This document shows positions 37,724 to 45,519 of a stretch of 64,000 nucleotides of DNA, piece after piece. A program made the translations under genes and the position numbers. Under the pieces are notes generated by a model that ran no database searches, was not told the DNA's origin, and worked only from the letters and a program-made list of their open reading frames with translations. Source of the DNA: Rhodoblastus acidophilus (GTDB lineage Bacteria > Pseudomonadota > Alphaproteobacteria > Rhizobiales > Beijerinckiaceae); contig NZ_JAOQNX010000008.1 in NCBI RefSeq assembly GCF_025961575.1, forward strand, positions 1 to 64,000, written 5' to 3'. Every line of letters begins with the position of its first letter. Position 1 is the first letter of the stretch.

Positions 37724-39277
37724 CTAAAGCGGGATGTTGCCGTGTTTCTTTGGCGGCCTGATGTCGCGTTTCGACAGCGCCTTGCGCAAAGCCAGCGCGA
37801 TGGTCGAGCGGGTCAGAGCGGGGTCGATGACATCGGTGATGTAGCCATGCGCCGCCGCCTGATAGGGCGAGGCGAATTCGGCGCGATAGGCGGCGGCATA
37901 GTCCTTCGCCTTGGCCTTGGGGTCTTCGGCCGCCTTCAATTCCTTGGCGTAGAGCACGGTCACCGCGCCCTCCGCGCCCATCACCGCGATTTCAGCGGTC
38001 GGCCAGGCGTAGACGAAATCCGCGCCCATTTCGCGCGCGCACATCGCCAGATAGGAGCCGCCATAGGCTTTGCGCAGGATCACCGTCACCTTCGGCGTGG
38101 TGCAGGAGGCATAGGCGAACAGCATTTTGGCGCCATGCCGGATGATGCCGCCACGCTCCTGGTCGACGCCGGGCAGGAAGCCAGGCACGTCGACCAGCGT
38201 GACCAACGGAATGTTGAAACAATTGCAGAAACGGATGAAGCGCGCCGCCTTGTCGGAAGCATCCATGTCCAGCGCGCCCGCCCGGACGGTCGGCTCATTG
38301 GCGACAATGCCCACGACAATGCCTTCGACCCGGCCGAAGCCGACGATGATGTTTTCGGCGAAGGAGCGGTGGACCTCGAGGAATTCGCCGGGGTCGACGA
38401 TGCGCTCGATGACCCGGCGCACATCCATGGGGAGCTGCGGGTCGTCCGGGATCAGCGCGCGCACGCCCTCGTCCTCGGTCAGCGCAATGTCGGCGCTCGG
38501 CCGATGCGGCGGGTCCTCGGAATTGTTCTGCGGCAGGAAGGACAGGAGTTTTTTGACGATGCGGATGGCGTCGGAATCGTCCTCGGCGAGGAAATGCACA
38601 TTGCCCGAAATGGCGGCGTGCATGTCGGCGCCGCCGACCTCCTCCATGGTGACAGCGCGTCCCGTCACCGCCTTGATCACTTCCGGACCCGTGATGAACA
38701 TATAGGCGTTCTTCCGGGTCATGATGACGAAATCCATGAGCGCCGGCGAATAAGACGCGCCGCCCGCGCAGGGGCCGCAGACCACGGCGATCTGCGGCAC
38801 GACGCCGGAGAGCAGCACGTTCTGGTAGAACACGCAGCCATAGCCCGACAGCGCGTCCACCCCCTCCTGGATGCGGGCGCCCGCGGAATCCTTGAAGGCG
38901 ACGACGGGCGAGCCGAACTTTGCCGCCTCCTCCATCAAGGTCACGATTTTCTTGGCGTGCATTTTGCCGAGCGAGCCGCCCAGCACGGTAAAATCCTGGG
39001 CGAAGGCCGAGACCATGCGCCCGTTGACATAGCCGGTGCCGACCACCACGCCGTCGGCGGGCAGGTTTTTCGACTCCATGCCGAAATGGCGGGCGGAATG
39101 GCGCGCATGCGCGCCCATTTCCTGAAAGGTGGCCTCGTCGAACAGGGTGTCCAGCCGGTCGCGGGCCGTGAACAGCCCCTTGGCGCGGCGCTGGGCGAGT
39201 TTTTCCGCGCCGCCGCCGTTGGAAATTTCTTCCTGCCGGCGGCGCATATCCTCAAGGAGATCGGAGAACTGGGTCAT
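37724..39277 (-). CDS. Acyl-CoA carboxyltransferase, decarboxylase alpha subunit (MmdA/PccB-like)
   Basis: A 517-residue carboxyltransferase with duplicated crotonase-like halves. The oxyanion stretches SAGARIQEGVDALSGYG and GPCAGGASYSPALMDF are in the N-half; VDVPGFLPGVDQERGGIIRHGAKMLFAYA (cores GFLPG and RHGAK) and RKAYGGSYLAMCAREMGADF are in the C-half. It transfers the carboxyl from methylmalonyl-CoA or a similar acyl-CoA to biotin. The start ATG 39277 follows GAGGTGACCGA. It heads the operon: alpha, OadG-like, biotin carrier, 54-aa subunit, beta. No biotin carboxylase is present, which favours a decarboxylase over a carboxylase. Confidence 0.88.
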   Translation of the reverse strand: MTQFSDLLEDMRRRQEEISNGGGAEKLAQRRAKGLFTARDRLDTLFDEATFQEMGAHARHSARHFGMESKNLPADGVVVGTGYVNGRMVSAFAQDFTVLGGSLGKMHAKKIVTLMEEAAKFGSPVVAFKDSAGARIQEGVDALSGYGCVFYQNVLLSGVVPQIAVVCGPCAGGASYSPALMDFVIMTRKNAYMFITGPEVIKAVTGRAVTMEEVGGADMHAAISGNVHFLAEDDSDAIRIVKKLLSFLPQNNSEDPPHRPSADIALTEDEGVRALIPDDPQLPMDVRRVIERIVDPGEFLEVHRSFAENIIVGFGRVEGIVVGIVANEPTVRAGALDMDASDKAARFIRFCNCFNIPLVTLVDVPGFLPGVDQERGGIIRHGAKMLFAYASCTTPKVTVILRKAYGGSYLAMCAREMGADFVYAWPTAEIAVMGAEGAVTVLYAKELKAAEDPKAKAKDYAAAYRAEFASPYQAAAHGYITDVIDPALTRSTIALALRKALSKRDIRPPKKHGNIPL

Positions 39278-39624
39278 TCGGTCACCTCGCATGCGCCGCG
39301 CGCACCGGCGGTCGAGCCGAATGGCGGCTTGCTGTCAGTTGCGTCTGGCCGGTGGGCGATCTCTAAGCGGTCGATCCGTCGCTTCCAATTAATTTTAAAA
39401 GCGATTTGCCAACGGAAGGGGTCGGATATGGCGAAGATAGCGTCCTTTCCGGGTCTTGTGCAAGACGGAATCGACGCTGTCATCTACGGCTCAGGCGCCG
39501 TCTCTCCGGTGGGGCCGCGGTTTGCTCTGGGCCGTTCAGGCCGGAGCGAGCGCAAGACAAAGGGCTCCGGCGCCGTTTTGCCGCCCGAGCCCCACTTCCC
39601 ATAGGTCGCATGAAACGCGTCAGA
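39278..39624. other. Intergenic region upstream of the decarboxylase operon
   Basis: About 350 bp between the alpha subunit gene and the MerR gene, both on the minus strand. It must hold the operon promoter. AT-rich tracts near 39385-39410 (CAATTAATTTTAAAAGCG) are the best candidates. I see no convincing coding frame and no clear operator. The opposite-strand frames here are shadows. Confidence 0.4.
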
Positions 39625-39975
39625 TCAAGCCGCGAGGATCGATTCGAACTCTTGGATCGCGTCGTCGATTTCCTCGCGACGGACACGCAAGCGATCGATC
39701 ATTCCCTCGATATCGGCCCTGTTCAGCGCCGCTTCCCTCAACAAACCGAGTTCGCCTTCGAAGATCGTCCTGATCTGCTCCAAAGACATGCCGGCCTGCT
39801 GATACTTCAGAATATCGCCGATTTTCTTGATTTGGCCTTCCGAATAATACCGAACTCCACTCTTGCGGATCGGCGCCACCAGGCCAATCTGGTCATAGAA
39901 TCGCAGAGTCCTGCTCGAGACCTTGAAATGGTCAGCGACCTTTCCGATCGATCTCAGAGAATCCTCGTCTTTCAT
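39625..39975 (-). CDS. MerR-family transcriptional regulator
   Basis: A 116-residue regulator. The winged helix is at the N-terminus (LRSIGKVADHFKVSSRTLRF, then YDQIGLVAPIRKSGVRYYSE), followed by the dimerisation coiled coil (about residues 75-114, GMIDRLRVRREEIDDAIQEF). There are no Cys residues in the C-terminal part, so it is not a classical metal or redox sensor of the MerR/SoxR type. It lies downstream of the small FNR-box gene at 40041 on the same strand and upstream of the decarboxylase operon. Confidence 0.88.
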   Translation of the reverse strand: MKDEDSLRSIGKVADHFKVSSRTLRFYDQIGLVAPIRKSGVRYYSEGQIKKIGDILKYQQAGMSLEQIRTIFEGELGLLREAALNRADIEGMIDRLRVRREEIDDAIQEFESILAA

Positions 39976-40040
39976 CGCGATCTCCGACTTTACGTTGTTT
40001 TTTTGCCTTCATGAGCATTCCCAACAGAAAAACATAGTGC

Positions 40041-40259
40041 TCACAAATTTATTTTCGTCGTCGTATCGCTGTTATGACTTTCCACACCCTCAAGTTCAGA
40101 CATTTTCTTGAGGATCTGCTTCAGACACGCCTCTGCATCTTTCGAGTGACGCACCGCCCGACTCAAAGACGCGCGATCGCCGAGCATATTGATATCGAGC
40201 ACGGCGTACTGCAAATGCACGAGCGCAATTTCTCTCAATGTCTCAACCGACTGGTCCAC
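40041..40259 (-). CDS. Small hypothetical protein behind an FNR/FixK-type box (72 aa)
   Basis: A 72-residue, mostly helical soluble protein: MDQSVETLREIALVHLQYAV, then LDINMLGDRASLSRAVRHSK and DAEACLKQILKKMSELEG. It starts at GTG 40259 with GAGG seven bases upstream. A perfect FNR/FixK-type palindrome is centred 65 bp before the start, at the right distance for a class II promoter with a short leader. There is one Cys and no known motif. Base composition here is more AT-rich than the genome average. Being a real gene is supported mainly by the promoter and ribosome site. Confidence 0.55.
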   Translation of the reverse strand: MDQSVETLREIALVHLQYAVLDINMLGDRASLSRAVRHSKDAEACLKQILKKMSELEGVESHNSDTTTKINL

Positions 40260-41082
40260 GGACGCCCTCTAAGATTGTCACATTGGCAAACCTAGCGTCA
40301 CAGTTGCAGTTACGCAATTGATTTATATCAAACACATTGATCTTGTTTAAAAATAATTCGAATAACTCAGGAAAAAGACCTCTCTCGGATCGAACCTCGC
40401 GCCAGACGATACAGGCAAAAAGCGACACCGCGACCGTCACAACTTGCAAGTTGCAGAGCAACACATGATGACAACATCATCGAACGACACGGTAGAGCCT
40501 GACGTTTCTGCGACCGCCGCAGCGGCATAGCGGCACGTCAAAGACGCAACACCCGGAAGCAAACTCTGCAATATAGCTGCAAGATACCGGATTTAATACG
40601 CACATACGCATGAAATCATACTGCCTATGCGATATTTTTATTAATTTTTGCATCTGCACACCGCAGATTTAAACAGAAAACACTTGTCATGAAAATCGCG
40701 CATGCGACGCGCGCCGAGCTTACGACCCGCCCGCCGAGCGAGTCGCCGAGGATAGTAACACCAACGATACCCATCGTATTGATGAGTAAAACCGCGCTCC
40801 ACGAAAACCGGCGAATCGCGGCGGCGCGAGCGGGCCGAGCGCCGCAAGCCGAGACGGGCGCCGCGACATCGCCGATGCGCTCGACACGGAGGACATCGAA
40901 GCCCGCACGCGAAATTGACTTATCTCCCCGGCAAGGCTATTGAAGCCGACCTCGCAAGAGACGACATTTTTCGCACACCGACCCGCGCGCGACGCGGGAG
41001 GTCACCGCCCGGCAGCGCGATGCGCCCCCGGGCGCGATGTGCGTTGAACGCGCGTCTGGCGCGAGCCCAAAGGGAACAGACA
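40260..41082. other. AT-rich intergenic region before ffh
   Basis: Apart from the FNR-type box, I find no supported gene in these 820 bp. The stretch 40290-40690 is markedly AT-rich for this genome (ATCAAACACATTGATCTTG, AAAAATAATTCGAATAAC). Short frames on either strand (40243-40464, 40477-40659, 40689-40943) lack ribosome sites or domain matches. It is probably foreign or decayed DNA plus the ffh promoter, which lies somewhere before 41083. Confidence 0.4.
40318..40331 (-). promoter_or_regulatory. FNR/FixK-type box
   Basis: TTGATTTATATCAA is a perfect match to the FNR/FixK consensus TTGAT-N4-ATCAA. Its centre is at 40324.5. If it works as a class II activator site, transcription on the minus strand would start near 40283. 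A TAGGTT -10-like hexamer (40294-40289) lies at the expected place, and the GTG of the small gene follows 24 bases later. Low-oxygen induction is the expected effect. Confidence 0.68.
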
Positions 41083-42657
41083 ATGTTTGAAGGCCTGTCG
41101 GAAAAGCTCTCGGGCATATTCGATCAACTGACGCGGCGCGGCGCCCTCTCCGAGGAGGACGTCAATCTCGCCATGCGCGAAGTCCGCCGCGCGCTGCTCG
41201 AAGCCGACGTGGCGCTGGACGTCGCCCGCACCTTTATCGACAAGGCCAAGGAGCGCGCCGTCGGCGCCGAGGTGCTGAAAAGCATCAAGCCCGGCCAGAT
41301 GGTCGTCAAGATCGTCAATGACGTCCTGATCGAGACCTTGGGGTCGGACGCCGAACCCATCGACCTCAACGCCGCCCCGCCCGTGGCGATCATGATGGTC
41401 GGTCTGCAAGGCGCGGGTAAAACCACCACCACCGCCAAGATCGCCAAGCGCCTCTCCGAACGCTTCAAGAAGCGGGTGCTGATGGCCTCGCTGGACGTCA
41501 AACGTCCGGCCGCGCAGGAACAGCTCGCCGTGCTCGGCCGTCAGGTCAATGTCGACACGCTGCCGATCGTCGCCGGCCAGACTCCGGTGCAGATCGCCCG
41601 TCGCGCCGAAGAGGCCGCCCGCCTGCAAGGCTACGATGTCGTGATGTTCGACACCGCCGGCCGCACGCATATCGACGAGCCCTTGATGGTGGAAATGGCC
41701 GAGATCAAGGCCGCCGCCAAGCCCCACGAAATCCTGCTCGTCGCCGACGCCCTAACCGGCCAGGACGCGGTCAATCTCGCCAAGAATTTCGATGAACGCG
41801 TGGGCATCTCCGGCATCGTCCTGACCCGCGTCGACGGCGACGGACGCGGCGGCGCGGCGCTGTCGATGCGCGCCGTCACGGGAAAACCGATCAAGCTGAT
41901 CGGCATCGGCGAAAAGATGGACGCGCTGGATGATTTCCATCCGCAGCGCATCGCCAACCGCATTTTGGGCATGGGCGACATTGTCGCGCTGGTCGAAAAG
42001 GCGGCGGAAAACATCGACGCCGAAAAGGCGATGAAAGTCGCCGAAAAGCTGCGCAAAGGCAAATTCGACCTGCAGGATATGGCCGACCAGCTCGCCATGG
42101 CGGAGAAGATGGGGGGCCTCGGCGGCATCATGGGGATGCTGCCCGGCGTCGCCAAACTCAAGGACGCCATGGCCAACGCCAAGGTCGACGACAACATGAT
42201 CAAGCGCCAGCGCGCCATCATTCTGTCGATGACGCCGGCGGAGCGCCGCAACCCCGAAATTCTTAAGGCGTCGCGCAAAAAGCGCATCGCGGCGGGCGCC
42301 GGAACGACGGTCGAACTCGTCAACCGGCTGCTGAAGCAGCACCGCGCCACCGCGGACATGATGAAGGCGATGGGCGGCGGTCCCAAGCGCGGGCCGATGG
42401 CGCAAATGGCGCAGATGTTCGGCATGGGCAAGGGCATGGACATGCCGTCGCCTGAGCAAATGGCGGAAATGCAGAAGAAATATGGCGTCGCCCCGGGCCT
42501 GGGCGGCGGCCTGCCCAAGGAGCCGCCGGCGGAATTGATGGCGCCGCCGCCCGCCGCCGCCAAGCCGGGCCTTCCGGGATTGGGCGCCAGCGGCGGCAAG
42601 TCGCTGCTGCCGGGCCTCGGCGGCTTGAGCAGCTTGAATCCGTTCAAGAAGAAGTGA
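41083..42657 (+). CDS. ffh: Signal recognition particle protein Ffh
   Basis: A 524-residue SRP GTPase. N-domain: MFEGLSEKLSGIFDQLTRRG. G-domain: GLQGAGKTTTTAKIAKRL (about residue 108), DVKRPAAQEQL, DTAGRTHIDEPLM and TRVDGDGRGGAAL. The M-domain (about 300-440) is Met-rich with KMGGLGGIMGMLPGVAKLKD, and a Gly/Pro/Met-rich tail ends in LNPFKKK. It binds signal sequences and 4.5S RNA and docks with FtsY (9899). The start is set by the conserved N-terminus; an upstream in-frame extension to 40915 has no homology. It heads ffh-rpsP-rimM-trmD. Confidence 0.96.
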   Translation: MFEGLSEKLSGIFDQLTRRGALSEEDVNLAMREVRRALLEADVALDVARTFIDKAKERAVGAEVLKSIKPGQMVVKIVNDVLIETLGSDAEPIDLNAAPPVAIMMVGLQGAGKTTTTAKIAKRLSERFKKRVLMASLDVKRPAAQEQLAVLGRQVNVDTLPIVAGQTPVQIARRAEEAARLQGYDVVMFDTAGRTHIDEPLMVEMAEIKAAAKPHEILLVADALTGQDAVNLAKNFDERVGISGIVLTRVDGDGRGGAALSMRAVTGKPIKLIGIGEKMDALDDFHPQRIANRILGMGDIVALVEKAAENIDAEKAMKVAEKLRKGKFDLQDMADQLAMAEKMGGLGGIMGMLPGVAKLKDAMANAKVDDNMIKRQRAIILSMTPAERRNPEILKASRKKRIAAGAGTTVELVNRLLKQHRATADMMKAMGGGPKRGPMAQMAQMFGMGKGMDMPSPEQMAEMQKKYGVAPGLGGGLPKEPPAELMAPPPAAAKPGLPGLGASGGKSLLPGLGGLSSLNPFKKK

Positions 42658-42762
42658 GTTTTCCGCGCGTCGTTCGCGCGGACCGGAACTGCCGGGAGAG
42701 GGGCCGGCGGTTTGCACAAAATGGAAATCGCCAGCCCCTCGGCGAAACCAAAGGAAAAACAC

Positions 42763-43119
42763 ATGTCGTTGAAGATTCGTCTGTCTCGCGGCGGCGCCAA
42801 GAAGCGCCCGTTCTATCGCGTGGTGGTCGCGGACGCCCGTTCGCCGCGCGACGGCCGCTTCATTGAGAAGCTCGGCACGTTCGACCCGCTGGCGCCCAAG
42901 GATTCCGCCAACCGCCTCGTGCTGGACGTGGAAAAGGCCAAGGAATGGCTGGCCAAGGGCGCGCAGGCGACCGACCGCGTCGCCCGCCTGCTGGACGGCG
43001 TCGGCGCGCTGAAGCGCGAACCGCGCAACAACCCGCAGAAGGCCCAGCCGAAGAAGAAGGCGCAGGAGCGCGCGGCGGCCGCCGCCGCTGCGGCCGAGAA
43101 GGCTGCGGCCGCGGAGTAA
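42763..43119 (+). CDS. rpsP: 30S ribosomal protein S16
   Basis: A 118-residue protein. The conserved core [20 protein letters not shown] through [14 protein letters not shown] and [20 protein letters not shown] is followed by an Ala/Lys-rich tail (about residues 90-118), longer than in E. coli but common in alphaproteobacteria. The start is ATG 42763 with AAAGG upstream; the frame open to 42712 is not conserved. A large hairpin-forming repeat separates it from rimM. Confidence 0.95.
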   Translation: MSLKIRLSRGGAKKRPFYRVVVADARSPRDGRFIEKLGTFDPLAPKDSANRLVLDVEKAKEWLAKGAQATDRVARLLDGVGALKREPRNNPQKAQPKKKAQERAAAAAAAAEKAAAAE

Positions 43120-43133
43120 TCTGACGGGCGCCT

Positions 43134-43258
43134 CCCTTCTCCCCTTGCGGGAGAAGGTGGCGCGCCAGCGCCGGATGAGGGGTTCGTCGCCTGCGATTGA
43201 CCCCTCATCCGTCCCGCGGCTGTCGCCGCGATCCACCTTCTCCGCAAGGGGAGAAGGG
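43134..43258. repeat. 125-bp palindromic repeat between rpsP and rimM
   Basis: The outer arms are a perfect 17-bp inverted repeat: CCCTTCTCCCCTTGCGG (43134-43150) and CCGCAAGGGGAGAAGGG (43242-43258). Inner arms GGATGAGGGG (43171 region) and CCCCTCATCC (43201-43210) extend the pairing. This is a different family from the TTCGAGACG repeat. A fragment resembling one arm is near 1975-2010 (CCTCTCCTCGTCTGCGGGGAG). It lies within the ribosomal operon, where the RNA would fold into a long hairpin. Confidence 0.85.
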
Positions 43259-43278
43259 AATCCTCGGAGAGACAGAGC

Positions 43279-43779
43279 TTGAGCGACGAAGTCCTGGTCG
43301 GCGTTTTCGGCGCGCCACACGGCGTGCGCGGCGAATTGCGCGTGAAATCCTACACCCAGGACCCGCTGAGCCTCGCCGATTACGACGGCCTGCATGACGG
43401 CGCCGGCCGCCCGGTCGAGATAACCGCCGCGCGCCTGCTCAAGGACGACCTGCTCGTCGTGCGCGTGAAAGGCGTGAGCGACCGTGACGCAGCGCAAGCC
43501 CTCACCCACACCAAGCTGTTCATCCCCCGCGAAAAACTCCCTCCCACCGAGGAAGACGAGTTTTACACGCGAGACCTGATCGGCCTGCGCGCGGAAACGC
43601 CCGAGGGCGAACTGATCGGGACAATCGTCGCGGTCCCCAACTACGGTGCCGGCGACATCCTTGAAATCGCCCCGCCCGCCGGCGACACCCTGCTTTATCC
43701 TTTTACCCACGCAGTCGTCCCCACCGTGGACATCAAGGGCGGCCGCGTCATCGTCGTCCCGCCCGCCGAGACGGAGTAA
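43279..43779 (+). CDS. rimM: Ribosome maturation factor RimM
   Basis: A 166-residue 16S rRNA processing factor that binds S19. The N-terminal barrel has [20 protein letters not shown] and the C-terminal PRC-barrel has [31 protein letters not shown] and [20 protein letters not shown]. The start is TTG 43279, preceded by GGAGAGACAGAGC. The stop shares one base with the trmD start (TAATG), so translation is coupled. Confidence 0.92.
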   Translation: MSDEVLVGVFGAPHGVRGELRVKSYTQDPLSLADYDGLHDGAGRPVEITAARLLKDDLLVVRVKGVSDRDAAQALTHTKLFIPREKLPPTEEDEFYTRDLIGLRAETPEGELIGTIVAVPNYGAGDILEIAPPAGDTLLYPFTHAVVPTVDIKGGRVIVVPPAETE

Positions 43780-44465
43780 TGTGGAGCGCCAGCGTCTTCA
43801 CGCTCTATCCCGACATGTTCCCGGGCCCGCTGGGACAGTCGATGTCGGGAACGGCGCTGTCCAAAAATCTCTGGTCCCTTGAGACAATCGACATCCGCGA
43901 CCACGGGCTGGGCCGCCATCGCGCCGTCGACGACACGCCGGCGGGCGGCGGCCCCGGGATGGTCTTGCGCGCAGACGTGCTGGCGAACAGCCTCGATTCG
44001 CGCCTGACGCCAAACGACCCGCGCCCCCGCCTGCTGCTGTCGCCGCGCGGAACGCCGCTGACCCAGGCGCTGGCGCGACAATGGGCGGATGGCCCCGGCC
44101 TGATCCTGGTGTGCGGAAGGTTCGAGGGCGTGGACGAGCGCGTGATCGAGGGCCGCGCGCTCCAGGAAGTTTCGATTGGCGACTACATCCTGTCCGGCGG
44201 CGAGATCGCGGCGCTGACCCTGCTCGACGCCTGCGTGCGGCTGCTGCCGGGCGTGATGGGCAAGCTCGAATCGGGCGAGGATGAGAGTTTCGAGGGCGGA
44301 TTGCTGGAATATCCGCACTACACGCGCCCGCGCGACTGGGAAGGCCGCGCCATCCCCGAAATCCTGTTGTCCGGCGACCATGCGAAGATCGCGGCCTGGC
44401 GTCGGGCCCAGGCCGAAGCGCTGACGCGAGCGCGTCGCCCGGATCTTTTGCGCGAACGGGAGTGA
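43779..44465 (+). CDS. trmD: tRNA (guanine-N1-)-methyltransferase TrmD
   Basis: A 228-residue SPOUT methyltransferase that makes m1G37 in tRNAs. Family stretches: [39 protein letters not shown] (about residues 50-67), [17 protein letters not shown] and [20 protein letters not shown], which form the trefoil knot and SAM site, and [12 protein letters not shown]. It overlaps rimM by one base. rplS, the usual next gene, is not found in the window; a tRNA-Thr and an integrase remnant follow instead. Confidence 0.95.
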   Translation: MWSASVFTLYPDMFPGPLGQSMSGTALSKNLWSLETIDIRDHGLGRHRAVDDTPAGGGPGMVLRADVLANSLDSRLTPNDPRPRLLLSPRGTPLTQALARQWADGPGLILVCGRFEGVDERVIEGRALQEVSIGDYILSGGEIAALTLLDACVRLLPGVMGKLESGEDESFEGGLLEYPHYTRPRDWEGRAIPEILLSGDHAKIAAWRRAQAEALTRARRPDLLRERE

Positions 44466-44534
44466 AATTCAGGGCGCGCCCCGCCTTGCCAAGCGCCGCC
44501 AATCTGGCTAAGAGGACCGTGCTGCTTCGCGGAG

Positions 44535-44610
44535 GCCGCAATAGCTCAGCTGGTAGAGCACCTCATTCGTAATGAGGGGGTCGGGGGTTCGAATCCCTCT
44601 TGCGGCACCA
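44535..44610 (+). tRNA. tRNA-Thr (anticodon CGT)
   Basis: The acceptor stem GCCGCAA pairs with TTGCGGC. The D-arm has AGCTCAGCTGGTAGAGC. The anticodon stem CCTCA/TGAGG encloses TTCGTAA with anticodon CGT (44568-44570), and the T-arm holds GGTTCGAATCC. CCA is encoded (44608-44610). The truncated integrase gene starts 186 bp downstream, so the 3' end of this tRNA is the likely attachment site. Confidence 0.95.
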
Positions 44611-44795
44611 AGCCTTCTTCCGCCCACCTTCGCCAAACCTCACTAATCGCCGCGAACTCCTGAAGTCATAGAGATTTCAGTTCGCTGGCCTTCGCCAAGC
44701 CCCGCTTAGGATTGCCTGCATCCGCGTGTCTTGTTGGCCTTCCTGTTGGCTCCGCCTATCTTGACCCCGAGGCGAGGCCAACAGCGGGAAGGAAA

Positions 44796-45356
44796 ATGGC
44801 TTTATCAGACACGGCAATTCGGAACGCCAAGCCGAAAGAGGGGCTGAAAGTCACACGACTTTCCGATGGTGGCGGCCTGTACGTTCAGGTGGAACGGTCA
44901 GGCGCGAAACTATGGCGTCTCGCCTATCGCTTCGACGGCAAGCAAAAGAAACTGTCGCTAGGTGCATATCCCGCCGTCTCGTTGGCTCAAGCCCGCGCAA
45001 AACGCGACGAAGCGAAGACGTTGTTGGCCAATGGCGTTGACCCGTTCCAACAAAAAAAGGTTGCCAAGGCGGCGCAGCAGGCGGTTGCGCACACGTTCTC
45101 CGTCATGGCTGGCCAGTTCATTGACAAACTGCGGAAAGAGAAACGCTCAGCCAGCACGTTGGGAAAGATTGAGTGGATGCTGACGCTGGCCTCAGGTCTG
45201 AATGACAAGCCGATTGCGAAGATAACGGCTGCGGACATCCTCGACGTCTTGAAGAAGGTTGAGGCGGCTGGCAAACATGAAACAGCGAGCCGATTGCGAG
45301 AAACCATCGGTAGGGTCTTTCGGTTCGCGGTCGCGTCTTGCTTGAAAGCTGCCTGA
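44796..45356 (+). pseudogene. Truncated tyrosine integrase (P4-type N-terminus)
   Basis: A 186-residue remnant starting MALSDTAIRNAKPKEGLKVT and RLSDGGGLYVQVERSGAKLW, the arm-binding domain (DUF4102) of tRNA-targeting integrases. It is followed by a core-binding SAM-like segment (FSVMAGQFIDKLRKEKRSAS ... ITAADILDVLKKVEAAGKHE). Full enzymes are about 400 residues; here the catalytic domain with its R-H-R-Y residues is gone after VFRFAVASCLKAA. It points away from tRNA-Thr, as expected for an integrase at the left end of an element inserted there. Not functional. Confidence 0.85.
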
Positions 45357-45393
45357 TACCATCCTCCGTCAGCGTCCATTGCCCGTCTGCGCA

Positions 45394-45516
45394 TCAGGCT
45401 TGAGCTGGTGCGGGCGCCATCGGCTCAAAGGCGACCTTCTCGAAGGAGCCTGGAATCATCAAAGCAAAACGAAAAGCGACATTCGCCTCGGGAGCTGACT
45501 TGGCGATAGCGGCCAT
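45394..45516 (-). CDS. Possible 40-aa peptide gene after the NosR-like gene
   Basis: Beginning 3 bp after the stop codon of the NosR-like gene, an ATG at 45516 opens a 40-codon frame: MAAIAKSAPEANVAFRFALM then IPGSFEKVAFEPMAPAPAQA. It has a plausible mixed composition and is placed for translational reinitiation. I know no family for it. It lies at the junction with the degraded integrase side, so it could be a chance frame or the remnant of a mobile element gene. Confidence 0.25.
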   Translation of the reverse strand: MAAIAKSAPEANVAFRFALMIPGSFEKVAFEPMAPAPAQA

Positions 45517-45519
45517 TCA

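Noticed and set aside
35443-39277. Propionyl-CoA or acetyl-CoA carboxylase operon
   Set aside because: No biotin carboxylase gene is present, and the beta subunit is a ten-helix membrane protein of the sodium-pump family, so decarboxylation is the better reading.
37742-39604. 620-codon plus-strand frame over the decarboxylase alpha gene
   Set aside because: Antisense shadow; the minus strand encodes an intact carboxyltransferase.
40243-40464. 73-codon minus-strand frame overlapping the FNR-type box
   Set aside because: It would place the FNR box inside coding sequence and overlaps the better supported small gene at 40041-40259; no ribosome site.
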